Shown: positions 42,461 to 51,330, numbered from the stretch's first letter. The stretch: DNA of 64,000 nucleotides from BOG-1184 sp049514575 (GCA_049514575.1 JBEKUX010000001.1:1-64000), one strand, 5' to 3'. Program-made: numbers and translations. The notes: generated by a model not told the origin, from the letters alone.

Positions 42461-43465
42461 GTGACTGGCGTGACGCTCTACCGCGTGAGCAGGCAACAAT
42501 GCCGGTGCGCTGCGCTGCTCATCGGCGTTTTTTTATTCTGCGCGCATGCGGCAACCGACAGCGTTTCATTGAAGACCGAACCGCAGGGTCCGGCGTTGCG
42601 GCTTGCCGCGGCTCGGGCAGCACCCTGTTCTACCGCACTGCGCGTTTATCAGGAGATGGCGTCCGATTCAACGGTTCCGGATTCCCTGAAGATGGCCGTC
42701 TGCGGATACCGGGCCGATATCGCGTTTGCGCTGCGGGAATATGAGACTGCGATTGACTATTACAAAAGGGCGGCGCAGTTCGAAAAAACACCGGGCTGCT
42801 ACCGCTACCGGCAGGCGCTTGCCGTCCTTGCGAACGGCGACACCGCTGCATCGGAAGCGGTTTTTAAAACAATCGCCGATAACGGACAAGCACCGCTGGC
42901 GAACGAGGCGCAGGTCGCGCTCGGCGGATGCCTGATCAGGCGCGGACAATTCATGGAAGCCATGGCGTTGTTTCAGAAAGCCGGACATTTTTCTCCCAAA
43001 GACAGCTGGTCGATCCAGGCACTGCTCGGCAAACTCGCCTGTGCACGGCACCTGGGGCTTGTTGATTCCATCGCGGCGTTTGAAAAACAGCTGTCGCCGT
43101 ATGCCGCAGGCATCCTTGAAAAAGACCGGCTCAGGAAAATAAGGGAGATCCCACTGCCGGAACCCGCTGTTTCCGAGGCTGTTCCTGTTAAAATTGCAAT
43201 CAAAGATACGGTAATAAAGGAAACTCCAAAGGACTCGGTCTTCAGCCTTCAGGTAGGGGCGTTCGGGTCAAAGGAACGGGCTGCGGCGCTGACGAAAAAA
43301 CTTGCGGCGAAGTTCAAGGAGGTCGAATGCGTTGCCGCAGTGGTTGACGAGCGCACCTTTTACCGCGTGTGGGTGGGAAATTTCGATTCACGTGATGAGG
43401 CGGAGAGCTTCGGCAAGACAAAGCTCATGCGGCAGGGGCTTGAATATCGGGTAGTTGTAAAATAA
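42461..43465 (+). CDS. Secreted TPR protein with C-terminal SPOR domain
   Basis: The 334-residue product starts with GTG, then a signal-like segment (CAALLIGVFLFCAHA). TPR-like helices fill about residues 50-240 (FALREYETAIDYYKRAAQFE, RRGQFMEAMALFQKAG). Residues about 258-334 are a SPOR domain (FSLQVGAFGSKERAAAL, YRVWVGNFDSRDEAE). SPOR domains bind denuded peptidoglycan at the septum, so a periplasmic cell-wall or division role is likely. It begins 2 bp after the LapA-like gene. Confidence 0.8.
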   Translation: MTGVTLYRVSRQQCRCAALLIGVFLFCAHAATDSVSLKTEPQGPALRLAAARAAPCSTALRVYQEMASDSTVPDSLKMAVCGYRADIAFALREYETAIDYYKRAAQFEKTPGCYRYRQALAVLANGDTAASEAVFKTIADNGQAPLANEAQVALGGCLIRRGQFMEAMALFQKAGHFSPKDSWSIQALLGKLACARHLGLVDSIAAFEKQLSPYAAGILEKDRLRKIREIPLPEPAVSEAVPVKIAIKDTVIKETPKDSVFSLQVGAFGSKERAAALTKKLAAKFKEVECVAAVVDERTFYRVWVGNFDSRDEAESFGKTKLMRQGLEYRVVVK

Positions 43466-43490
43466 TAATAAAACATAAACAATAATTTTC

Positions 43491-43568
43491 ATTGGCTAAA
43501 GGCTCCTGCGGAGGGTTGGGGGTTGGCACTGTTGTTGCAGGGCTGAACTTCAGTGAACCCCCACCCAC
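43491..43568 (+). repeat. Dispersed repeat family B, copy 2 (intergenic 43466-43770)
   Basis: This 78-base stretch matches 39911-39987. Its stem is clearer than in copy 1: GGGTTGGGGGTT near 43513 against AACCCCCACCC near 43556. The remainder of the 43466-43770 interval holds an AT-rich leader for gatB. Confidence 0.65.
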
Positions 43569-43770
43569 AAGTTTAAGTGGAAGCAAATTCAAAACGGCAA
43601 AACAAAAGACAGATTTTCATAACAATTATTGAATTTAAAGAAGTTTGCGGGTGCGGGTAAAGGATGCTCAAAGCTGCACGGACGGTGCCCACCCGCTACC
43701 CAAACAAAATTCTTTAGCACATAAGAATTATTAATATTTGTAGAATCTTTAGCTCAAGAAGGAAAATGTA

Positions 43771-45195
43771 ATGGAATATGAAGTTGTTATTGGACTAGAG
43801 GTTCACGCCCAGTTATTGACAAAAACAAAACTGTTCTGCGGGTGCACGACGCCGTTCGGCGATGCGCCGAACACCCACGGCTGCCCGGTGTGCCTTGGCC
43901 TGCCCGGCAGCCTGCCGGTCTTGAACCGCGAAGCGGTCGACATGGCCATACGTACCGGCCTTGCCATGGGCTGCACCATTGCCCCGAAATCGATCTTTGC
44001 GCGGAAGAACTACTTTTATCCCGACCTGCCCAAGGGATACCAGATTTCCCAGTACGACATGCCGCTGTGCATGGGCGGCGTACTCAACGTCGCTGCGGAC
44101 GGAAAAGAGAAAAATATCGGCATAACGCGCATCCACCTCGAGGAAGATGCGGGAAAACTCGTGCACGACCAGGACACGGATTCCCTCTTTGATGTCAACA
44201 GGTGCGGCACGCCGCTCATGGAGATCGTGAGCGAGCCCGACCTGCGGAGCGCCGCCGAGGCGCATGCGTATCTCACGGCGCTCAAGCAGATTCTCGAATA
44301 CCTCGGCGTGTGCGACTGCAACATGGAGGAGGGGAGCCTGCGCTGCGATGCCAACATCTCGGTTCGGCCGGAAGGCGGGAAAAAACTCGGCACCAAGGTC
44401 GAGATCAAAAACATGAACAGTTTCCGCAGCCTGGAAAAGGCGCTTGAATACGAAGCGGGCCGCCAGATCGACGTTGTCCGGTCCGGCGGCGTCATCGCGC
44501 AGCAGACCTACAAATGGGACCCGGCAACCGGGCAGTCCGCGCCCATGCGCTCCAAGGAGGACGCGCACGATTACCGCTACTTTCCTGATCCCGATCTTGT
44601 GCCGCTCCTGGTGGAGGAGTCGCGCATCAAGGCGCTCCGCGCCACGCTGCCCGAGCTTCCGGCCGCGCGGCGGCTGCGGTTCGAAAAAGAGTATGGACTT
44701 ACATCGAATACGTCTGAAGTGCTTACGTTAACGAAAGAACCCGCGGATTATTTTGAGGAGACGGTCAAACTCGGGGTTGATTCAAAATTAGCTGCAAATT
44801 GGGTGATGGGAGAGGTATCGCATTTGACAAAAGAATATAAGCAGCCCTTTTATAAATTGCGCGTTACCACCCGGCGGCTGGCAAAGCTTCTTACGATATT
44901 CAACGAAGGAACAATCTCGGCCCAGGCAGCCAAGAAGGTTTTGGATCTTGTGCAGACCGAAGACAAGGACCCCGAGGTAATTATTAAGGAAAAGGGATTT
45001 TCGCAGATTTCGGATTCGAGCGCACTCGAGGCAAAGGTAGTTGAAGTGTTCTCCGCAAACCCAGAGGAAGTCGCGCGCTATAAGGCCGGCGAAAATAAAC
45101 TTATGGGATTTTTCGTAGGCCAGGCGATAAAATTGACCGGAGGTAAGGGAAATCCGAAGGAGATAAGCGCGATTGTGGCGAGATTGCTCGGTTGA
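43771..45195 (+). CDS. gatB: Aspartyl/glutamyl-tRNA(Asn/Gln) amidotransferase subunit B
   Basis: The 474-residue protein begins EYEVVIGLEVHAQLLTKTKLFCGC and contains CPVCLGLPGSLPVLN, FYPDLPKGYQISQYD and a C-terminal YqeY-like domain (KGFSQISDSSALEAKV). GatB binds the misacylated tRNA and, with GatA and GatC, converts Glu-tRNA(Gln) or Asp-tRNA(Asn) to the amide. gatA and gatC are not in this window. The length is typical. An AGGAAAATGTA sequence precedes the ATG. Confidence 0.95.
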   Translation: MEYEVVIGLEVHAQLLTKTKLFCGCTTPFGDAPNTHGCPVCLGLPGSLPVLNREAVDMAIRTGLAMGCTIAPKSIFARKNYFYPDLPKGYQISQYDMPLCMGGVLNVAADGKEKNIGITRIHLEEDAGKLVHDQDTDSLFDVNRCGTPLMEIVSEPDLRSAAEAHAYLTALKQILEYLGVCDCNMEEGSLRCDANISVRPEGGKKLGTKVEIKNMNSFRSLEKALEYEAGRQIDVVRSGGVIAQQTYKWDPATGQSAPMRSKEDAHDYRYFPDPDLVPLLVEESRIKALRATLPELPAARRLRFEKEYGLTSNTSEVLTLTKEPADYFEETVKLGVDSKLAANWVMGEVSHLTKEYKQPFYKLRVTTRRLAKLLTIFNEGTISAQAAKKVLDLVQTEDKDPEVIIKEKGFSQISDSSALEAKVVEVFSANPEEVARYKAGENKLMGFFVGQAIKLTGGKGNPKEISAIVARLLG

Positions 45196-45345
45196 CCCGG
45201 ATACACAGACTATTAATCGTAAGCATGGTTTTATATTTTACCTGAGGGCAGTTTGATGAAATACTATATTTAAAATTGGCGTTTTCTTTGCGAAAAAGGA
45301 TCTGTCAACCCGTAAAAACACAACAACGATAAAGAGGAGGCAGGT

Positions 45346-46077
45346 GTGAAAACTACGGCCATTGGGTACGGCGTTCTGACGGCAGCAATATGCGTTGCAA
45401 CAATGGGGTGCATGATGGCGGGCACCTATCACAGCGCGAAAACGCTGGACCCCGGGACTTCGAGCGTCGGGTTGACCTTCGGTGTCAATCAGTTCAGCAC
45501 CAGTTCGGGCAGCATCACCGTTCCGGACCTGCTTCCGGAACTGACGTTCCATACCGGGGTGGCGGAGAACATGGAGGTCGGCGGCCGCATTGCACTGGGT
45601 GCGCTGGGGATTGAAGGGGACTTTAAATACCGTTTTCTGAAGACCGACAAGCTGCATCTGGCAATGGATCCGTCCATTGGATATCAGGGTTTCATCGTCA
45701 TGAAAGGTGTCACCTTCGGCCTTCCGATAATCAGCACCGTGGATCTGACGCCGCATTTCGGGCTCAATGCTTCGCTGTTCGGCCGCTATGCACACTACAG
45801 CGCAAGCGACAGTACACTGGGTGACGCAATAAGCAACATTATCGGCGACGCGTTTATGGTTGGAGGGGCGTTCGGTCCGGATATCCGGGGAGAATCATTT
45901 TTTATCCGTCCCATGATTGAATACGCCCATGTAATCCCTGCCGCAGGCGCTGTCTGGTCGGCCTGGAACCGCGTGAGCATAGCGGTGCATTTCGGCTGGA
46001 TCATAGGCCGTGAAAAACAGCAGCTTGATAGGATAGAGAAAAAAATAGACGGAATGGATAAAAAACTTGACAAATAG
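45346..46077 (+). CDS. Outer-membrane-type lipoprotein, function unknown
   Basis: The product (243 residues, GTG start after a strong AGGAGG) has a signal ending in VATMGC, a plausible lipobox with Cys22. The body is rich in alternating strands (VGLTFGVNQF, MEVGGRIALGALGIEGDFKYRF) as in small outer-membrane barrels, and ends with a short coiled coil (EKKIDGMDKKLDK). It may be a lipid-anchored barrel or periplasmic lipocalin-like protein. No family name can be given. It converges with the broken merR gene. Confidence 0.6.
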   Translation: MKTTAIGYGVLTAAICVATMGCMMAGTYHSAKTLDPGTSSVGLTFGVNQFSTSSGSITVPDLLPELTFHTGVAENMEVGGRIALGALGIEGDFKYRFLKTDKLHLAMDPSIGYQGFIVMKGVTFGLPIISTVDLTPHFGLNASLFGRYAHYSASDSTLGDAISNIIGDAFMVGGAFGPDIRGESFFIRPMIEYAHVIPAAGAVWSAWNRVSIAVHFGWIIGREKQQLDRIEKKIDGMDKKLDK

Positions 46078-46085
46078 GCCAAGGT

Positions 46086-46460
46086 TTATCCGGTCAACAG
46101 CTGCAGAATCCCCTCGAGTTCTTTTCGGACGTCCCTGATGGCCGGCAGGGACGGTGTTTCCGGCACAGCAGTCTGCTGTCCGGCGGCGCGCAATTCAGCA
46201 AGTTTCCTTTTCGCACCCGGGATGGTGAATCCTTATTCGTACAGCAGGCGTCTGATTCTTTTGACGACGTCGATGTCTTTGTCGCGGTAGGCCCTGTTGC
46301 CGGCGCGGTTTTTTTTAGGACGCAACAGCGGAAACTCGCTTTCCCAGTACCGCAGGACATGCGGTTCCACGCCGATCAGGCCGCACACCTCGGAAATCGA
46401 ATAGTAGGTCTTTCCGCCGTTTACCATGCCGCTATAGCCTTTTTCTTCAACGTTTTCCAT
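46086..46460 (-). pseudogene. MerR-family regulator split by an in-frame nonsense codon
   Basis: The N-terminal 75 residues form a MerR-type winged helix (YYSISEVCGLIGVEPHVLRYWESEFP, AYRDKDIDVVKRIRRLLYE). The frame then hits TAA at 46233-46235 but continues without another stop for 48 codons (GFTIPGAKRKLAELRAAG and so on) to TAA at 46086-46088. Relatives have a Gln or Glu at the stop position (LLYEQG-type), so one C-to-T change would explain it. It lies 49 bp after gpsA on the same strand. Either a recent pseudogene, a truncated but working DNA-binding domain, or a sequencing error. Confidence 0.75.
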
Positions 46461-46509
46461 ATGCTACAACTCCGGGATGAAAATGTCAACTAACCTGTTC
46501 AGTTTTGTT

Positions 46510-47529
46510 TCACCACCACTCCGGCCTTGATTCGCGGCTCATGAGATCACGCGCCGCGAGCCGGGCATTTTTGCCCTCAAACAGGGTCTTGTAGACTTCC
46601 TGTGTGATTGGCATTTCAATATCGTGTTTCTTCGCAAGCTGGTACACCGATCTCGTGGTGTCGACCCCTTCGGCCACCATAGTCATTTGTAAGAGCGCCT
46701 GTTCGCGTGTCAGCCCGGACGCGATGAGTTCCCCGACTTTTCGGTTCCGGCTGTGCCTGCTGATGCAGGTGGTGATCAGGTCGCCGATGCCCGCAAGCCC
46801 TGAAAACGTCGAGGCTTCTGCGCCGAGTTTTTTACCGAGCCGCATCATCTCGACCATGCCGCGCGTCAGGATAGTGCCCTTGGTGTTGTCGCCGAAGCCC
46901 AGGCCGTCGCTCATGCCCGCCGCGATTGCGATAACGTTTTTTACGCTGCCGGCCAGCTCCACGCCCCGCATGTCAGTATTGGTGTAGATCCGGAAGGACT
47001 TCTCCATCGAAAACGCCTTCTGTACTTTGACTGCCAGCGCATTGTTTTCCGAGGCTGCGACAACGGTGGTCGGGATATCGCGCGACACCTCTTCGGCGTG
47101 CGAAGGGCCGGAAAGCACCACGATGCGGTCGGCCCGAAGCCCCGGCACCTCGTCAAGCAGCACGTCGCTCATGAGTTTGAGGGTGTCGATTTCGATCCCC
47201 TTTGCGACGATGACAAAACCCGTTATCCCGTCGAGACACGATCGGGGCGCGGACGCCGCAAGGAGTTTCATGGTGGAGCGCATGGTCTGCGCCGGCACCG
47301 CGCATACCACGATTTCAGCCTTGTCAACCGCTTCGGCGATGTCGTTTGTGATCAGAACATCGTCCGGTATCCGTATGCCCGGAAGCTTTAACGGCAGTTC
47401 GCGTTCGGCAATAAGTTTTTTCGCGTCAGCAGGGTTGAATTCCCACATGGAAACCGTATGCTTCAGTTTCCACAGCAGTACCGACAGCGCAACGGCCCAG
47501 CTGCCGGCGCCCAGGATTCCTATTCTCAT
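46510..47529 (-). CDS. gpsA: NAD(P)-dependent glycerol-3-phosphate dehydrogenase
   Basis: The 339-residue protein starts with the nucleotide-binding motif GILGAGSWAVALSVLL and includes VVCAVPAQTMRS, VLSGPSHAEEV, VELAGSVKNVIAIAAG and GIGDLITTC. It reduces dihydroxyacetone phosphate to sn-glycerol-3-phosphate for phospholipid synthesis. It overlaps der by 4 bp, and the merR remnant follows it, so der-gpsA-merR read as one unit. Confidence 0.95.
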   Translation of the reverse strand: MRIGILGAGSWAVALSVLLWKLKHTVSMWEFNPADAKKLIAERELPLKLPGIRIPDDVLITNDIAEAVDKAEIVVCAVPAQTMRSTMKLLAASAPRSCLDGITGFVIVAKGIEIDTLKLMSDVLLDEVPGLRADRIVVLSGPSHAEEVSRDIPTTVVAASENNALAVKVQKAFSMEKSFRIYTNTDMRGVELAGSVKNVIAIAAGMSDGLGFGDNTKGTILTRGMVEMMRLGKKLGAEASTFSGLAGIGDLITTCISRHSRNRKVGELIASGLTREQALLQMTMVAEGVDTTRSVYQLAKKHDIEMPITQEVYKTLFEGKNARLAARDLMSRESRPEWW

Positions 47530-48905
47530 CGTGCCTCCTCAATCCGTCCGGGTTTGAAAGCATGCTGATATTTCGGGCTTTTCGCCGCCCTGAACAGGAG
47601 CGTTACCGGACACCCTTCGAAGCCATAGGCGTCATAAATTTTATTGGTCAAGTATCGAACGTACATGGGCGTCACGCCGCCGGGATTGGTGGTGATAAAA
47701 CGGAACAGCGGAAAGGGCGCCTCGATCTGCCGCGCGCCGAGAAACCTCACCGGGTCCCGGGGAATGGCCGGATGCGGCTGCGCCCGCACCCAGGAAAATA
47801 CGTTGTCCTCAAACTCCGCGGAAGGAACTCGCATTGTCATCCGTTCTTTTATTGCAAAGGCGGCGTCGAGCACGCCAATGACCCGCTGACCGGTCAGTGC
47901 CGAAATCGCGATCATGGGAACGGGCCTGAGTTCAAGGCAGTGGTGTTTTGTTTGGGCGACCAGCCGGTCGAACGTGGTATGCTCTTTTTTAACCAGGTCC
48001 CATTTGTTCCAGGCCAGAAGCACTCCCTTGTGCAGGCTAAAGGCCTTGTTGACGATGCGCATGTCCTGAACGCCCAGTCCCTCGGAAGCATCGACCAGCA
48101 CCACGCACACGTCGCACCGTTTGATGCTCTCCATGGCCCTGAGGTTGAAGTAATATTCGAGGTCCTGTTTGACGTGCGATTTTTTCCGCAGGCCCGCCGT
48201 GTCGATGAGGAGAACGGGACGGCCGTTGTGGGTGAGCGTGGAGTCGATGGAATCGCGCGTGGTGCCGGGCTCGTCGTCCACGATCATGCGGTTTTTCCGC
48301 AGGAGCTTGTTGACAAGAGACGATTTGCCCGCGTTCGGCCGCCCCACCACCGCCACCCGCAGCGTCAGCGGATCGTTGCCGGTGCCGGGCAGGTCCGGCG
48401 CGCCGCGCTCCCGGATGCGGCGCACGGCCGCGTCCAGAACGTCGGCCACGCCCTTGCCGTGCAGGGCCGAGACCGGCCAGGCTTCGCCGAGCCCGAGCTT
48501 CCTGAACGCGTCGATCTCATACCGAAGCCGCGACGACTCGGCTTTGTTTACGATCAAGAACACTTTATCGGCCGCTTTTTTCCGTAGGAGCCGGGCGATC
48601 TGCTGGTCCTCGTCCGTGATCCCGCAGCCTGCCTCGACCACGAACAGGACGACCGCGGCTTCCTCCACGGCGATATCGATCTGCGCGTTGATCGATAGGT
48701 GCAGCGCGTCGGTTCCAGAAGGCATCATGCCGCCAGTGTCGACAAGGTAAAACGGCTGGCCCAGCCAGACCGAAGGTCGGTAATTCCGGTCCCTGGTCAC
48801 GCCCGGGATGTCCTCAACGACCGCGGCGCGGCGGCCGAGGATCCGGTTGAAAAGGCTGGATTTGCCCACGTTGGGCCTGCCGACAATGGCGATGACGGGA
48901 ATCAT
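47526..48905 (-). CDS. der: Ribosome assembly GTPase Der (EngA)
   Basis: The product has two tandem GTPase domains with P-loops GRPNVGKSSLFN and GRPNAGKSSLVN, G3 motifs DTGG and DTAG, G4 motifs NKAE and NKWD, and a C-terminal KH-like domain. This double arrangement is unique to Der, which acts in 50S subunit assembly. The ATG at 48905 (MIPVIAIVG) is the conserved start; the frame is open to 48989 but those residues are not conserved. It overlaps gpsA by 4 bp. Confidence 0.94.
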   Translation of the reverse strand: MIPVIAIVGRPNVGKSSLFNRILGRRAAVVEDIPGVTRDRNYRPSVWLGQPFYLVDTGGMMPSGTDALHLSINAQIDIAVEEAAVVLFVVEAGCGITDEDQQIARLLRKKAADKVFLIVNKAESSRLRYEIDAFRKLGLGEAWPVSALHGKGVADVLDAAVRRIRERGAPDLPGTGNDPLTLRVAVVGRPNAGKSSLVNKLLRKNRMIVDDEPGTTRDSIDSTLTHNGRPVLLIDTAGLRKKSHVKQDLEYYFNLRAMESIKRCDVCVVLVDASEGLGVQDMRIVNKAFSLHKGVLLAWNKWDLVKKEHTTFDRLVAQTKHHCLELRPVPMIAISALTGQRVIGVLDAAFAIKERMTMRVPSAEFEDNVFSWVRAQPHPAIPRDPVRFLGARQIEAPFPLFRFITTNPGGVTPMYVRYLTNKIYDAYGFEGCPVTLLFRAAKSPKYQHAFKPGRIEEAR

Positions 48906-48999
48906 AAATAAAAAGTGTTTTCTAAAAAGGGGGTTTACAGGCATTAAAGATACATAATGTTGGGGAGAACAGGCACAAAGGCAGTGCAAACGGGCTATA

Positions 49000-50394
49000 C
49001 TAATGCGTACTATACAGCCCGATGTCCGCGCCGTTGAGGCCGGTGCCGAGACAGGGGGAACCGGATTGCAAATGGAAATCGGGATTGAGGGAGTCGAGGC
49101 TGACGAAGAGAGGGTCGGAATATAGTGCGTGCTGTACTATGGTATCAGAAGGAAGTAATCCATTATTATAAAATAAACAATAGTTAAACCCAAATAAGGA
49201 AGCAGTTGAATTAACAAAGAGGCATGTGTCGTTGCCAACAAATATACTGTTAACAATGGGTGTAATGTTATCACTATACGCATACAGGGCGTAACCGTTT
49301 TTCCAGAAGACACAATTTGAAATTGATACGTTTGAAGCATAAAGATATATGGCTGGCCCTCCTTTTCCAAGATCCATAAATACACAATTAGAAATAATAA
49401 CATTGCTAGAACCAAACAGTGTCAAACCAGTCCTCGTAAAAGATACCCAATTCAAAATGAGCGAAGTATCACCAACCGATGGCGCTTCATTCTGAATGGT
49501 ACCCCCTACTCCCGTAGTATATCCATATTCAAATTTAATTAAAGAATCAGGTTTCCCTAGAATTAATAATTTACCTTCATTTGCAATCTGTCCACCATAG
49601 TACTTTATGGTGGTTCCCGGTAAGATAGTCAATGTCTGTCCGTTTGGTACCATTGCCCCGCTTAATATTTTATACGTTTTTCCGGGTCCCCACGTTCCAG
49701 TCACATCAGCTTGATTAATTTCTATCGTATCCGGCTGATAGATATCCAACACAACCGTATCCAGATTCAAATCCTGCCCGGCCTGCAAATTGATATTCAG
49801 CACTTTCACGTTATACGTATTCAGCGTCGGGTCGATGATCATCTGATACTTCCCGGCAGGGACCTGGTCGAACATGAAGGCGCCGCCGATCGCCGGTTTC
49901 GTGATGCGCTGGGTGCCCGGCATATAAAGCGTGACGCGGACCTGGTTGGTGTCGTTCTGGCCCGGCATATTGGTGATGCCGTAGATGCGGCCCAGGGAGG
50001 CCAGCGTCATGGTGTCAAGCGTGTGCTCTTGATTGTCAAGAACAACCTTGACGGAATCGTGGAAAACGCCGCAGGTGTCGCGGTGGGCCTCGAAATTATA
50101 GCACAGGGAATCGATGGAGTATATCCGGTATTCGCCTTTACTGTCGGTCGTGCAGCAGACCGCTATGGGCAGGCTTGTTTTCAAAAGCGCGATCGAAGGA
50201 ACGTAATCGACCGGTATCATGGTCACCACAGCGTTCGCCGCAGGCGTGCGGTCCTGGTTCACCAGAATTCCAGAAATGACCGGGTTCCCTGTATGCGATC
50301 CGCTGCCGTCCGCGGTCGGAGCATTTTTGTTGCAATGGAAAGCGAAAATCGACAACAGCGCTATTGCCAGACCGATACGTACGATTTTATTCAT
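49000..50394 (-). CDS. Surface lipoprotein with carboxypeptidase-regulatory-like domain and right-handed beta-helix, copy 3
   Basis: The 464-residue product has a signal segment ending at Cys21 (FAFHC), a regulatory-like beta-sandwich (about 40-120; HTGNPVISGILVNQDRTPA, GEYRIYSIDS) and a second similar one (about 130-225), then a C-terminal right-handed beta-helix (about 250-440) with repeated NVIISNCVF, NVSISNCVF and PIVNSIFVG. The N-terminal half corresponds to copies 1 and 2; the DUF2341/LamG half is replaced by the helix. The ATG at 50394 overlaps the upstream TIGR02147 stop by 8 bp (ATGAATAA). Confidence 0.8.
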   Translation of the reverse strand: MNKIVRIGLAIALLSIFAFHCNKNAPTADGSGSHTGNPVISGILVNQDRTPAANAVVTMIPVDYVPSIALLKTSLPIAVCCTTDSKGEYRIYSIDSLCYNFEAHRDTCGVFHDSVKVVLDNQEHTLDTMTLASLGRIYGITNMPGQNDTNQVRVTLYMPGTQRITKPAIGGAFMFDQVPAGKYQMIIDPTLNTYNVKVLNINLQAGQDLNLDTVVLDIYQPDTIEINQADVTGTWGPGKTYKILSGAMVPNGQTLTILPGTTIKYYGGQIANEGKLLILGKPDSLIKFEYGYTTGVGGTIQNEAPSVGDTSLILNWVSFTRTGLTLFGSSNVIISNCVFMDLGKGGPAIYLYASNVSISNCVFWKNGYALYAYSDNITPIVNSIFVGNDTCLFVNSTASLFGFNYCLFYNNGLLPSDTIVQHALYSDPLFVSLDSLNPDFHLQSGSPCLGTGLNGADIGLYSTH

Positions 50395-51244
50395 TACGCG
50401 TTCCTCCAGATGTGGCATTTCTCGTCAAGGGGTATAACTGAAGCATCAGTTGGTAGACCCTATCAGCTTCTTTGTCCTCTGCGGCGATTGAAAGGGCCTT
50501 TTGCACAAACGATTCGAACTCCTTGCAGATTTTATCATAGGATTTCTTCGAAATGCCGAGCGTTATGCCCTCAAACCGGCGTTTATCGCTTGGTACATTT
50601 TTCAGGGCGTCGGAAGCGAGGGCAAGGTGCTGCAGATAGAAATTGAGCAGGGCGACGTTTTTGACCTCGTGGCCAGTGGAGATCAAAGGATCGCAGAGTT
50701 CGTAGCCGGCTTTGGCGGTCTGGCGCAGGAGCCCGAGCCGGACAAGGAGCGACAGCGAGCGGCGCGCCTCACGGCCCGTGATTGCAGGATGGAGCTGGCG
50801 GCCGAGCCACTGGAACTCTTTTTTGTCAGGGTTCATGCCAACAAGCGCACGCATGGCGCTGTGGTACCATTTGGAATAGAGCTCGTACTGGTCTTTTCTT
50901 ACGGTCCGGGCAGGGGCAAGAACGGCGCCGTGTTCCTTGAAACTTTCCATCTGCCTGAAAAAATGGTCGCGCTCAACGGCCGACGAGGCCTGGTTGAAAA
51001 AGACGAGGTTTTCAAAGTATGCCGCCTCTTTTTTGCCCAGTTCCATGGCAGAGCTGAGCTTGAAGATGTTGGAGGTTGAAAGCTTCTTTGAGCCGTTTAC
51101 GATATTGTAGAGAAAGCCTTTGTTGCGCAGACCGGCTTTGTTGGAAAGGTATTTGTAGGAAAAACAGTCTTGCAGAGACTTCTGTTCTTCGAAATAGTCT
51201 TTCAGGAATTTTCTGAAATCGAGATAGTCGAAAACCGAGACCAT
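50387..51244 (-). CDS. TIGR02147 family (DUF4423-like) putative regulator, copy 3
   Basis: The 285-residue product has the family start MVSVFDYLDFRKFLKDYF, FSYKYLSNKAGL, the central GREARRSLSLLVRLGLL, FEGITLGISKKSYDKI and YQLMLQLYPL. The ATG at 51244 is chosen because it begins the conserved block and follows GAGAAAGGGAG; the frame is open to 51307. Its stop overlaps the downstream lipoprotein start by 8 bp. A 20-bp near-palindrome lies 67-86 bp upstream. Confidence 0.85.
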   Translation of the reverse strand: MVSVFDYLDFRKFLKDYFEEQKSLQDCFSYKYLSNKAGLRNKGFLYNIVNGSKKLSTSNIFKLSSAMELGKKEAAYFENLVFFNQASSAVERDHFFRQMESFKEHGAVLAPARTVRKDQYELYSKWYHSAMRALVGMNPDKKEFQWLGRQLHPAITGREARRSLSLLVRLGLLRQTAKAGYELCDPLISTGHEVKNVALLNFYLQHLALASDALKNVPSDKRRFEGITLGISKKSYDKICKEFESFVQKALSIAAEDKEADRVYQLMLQLYPLTRNATSGGTRNE

Positions 51245-51310
51245 GAGCACTCCCTTTCTCTCGATAATATAACCCGAAAAAGCAGAGAGTGCAACAAAAA
51301 TATACAAAAA

Positions 51311-51330
51311 AGGTCACCTGCAGGTAACCT
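51311..51330. promoter_or_regulatory. 20-bp near-palindrome upstream of TIGR02147 copy 3
   Basis: AGGTCACCTGCAGGTAACCT is self-complementary except for one position pair. Its right part, TGCAGGTAACC, recurs exactly at 51489-51499. It lies 67-86 bp before the regulator start, where an operator would fit. Confidence 0.4.

Noticed and set aside
47562..48587. 341-residue plus-strand open frame
   Set aside because: Antisense to der, whose double GTPase motifs are complete.
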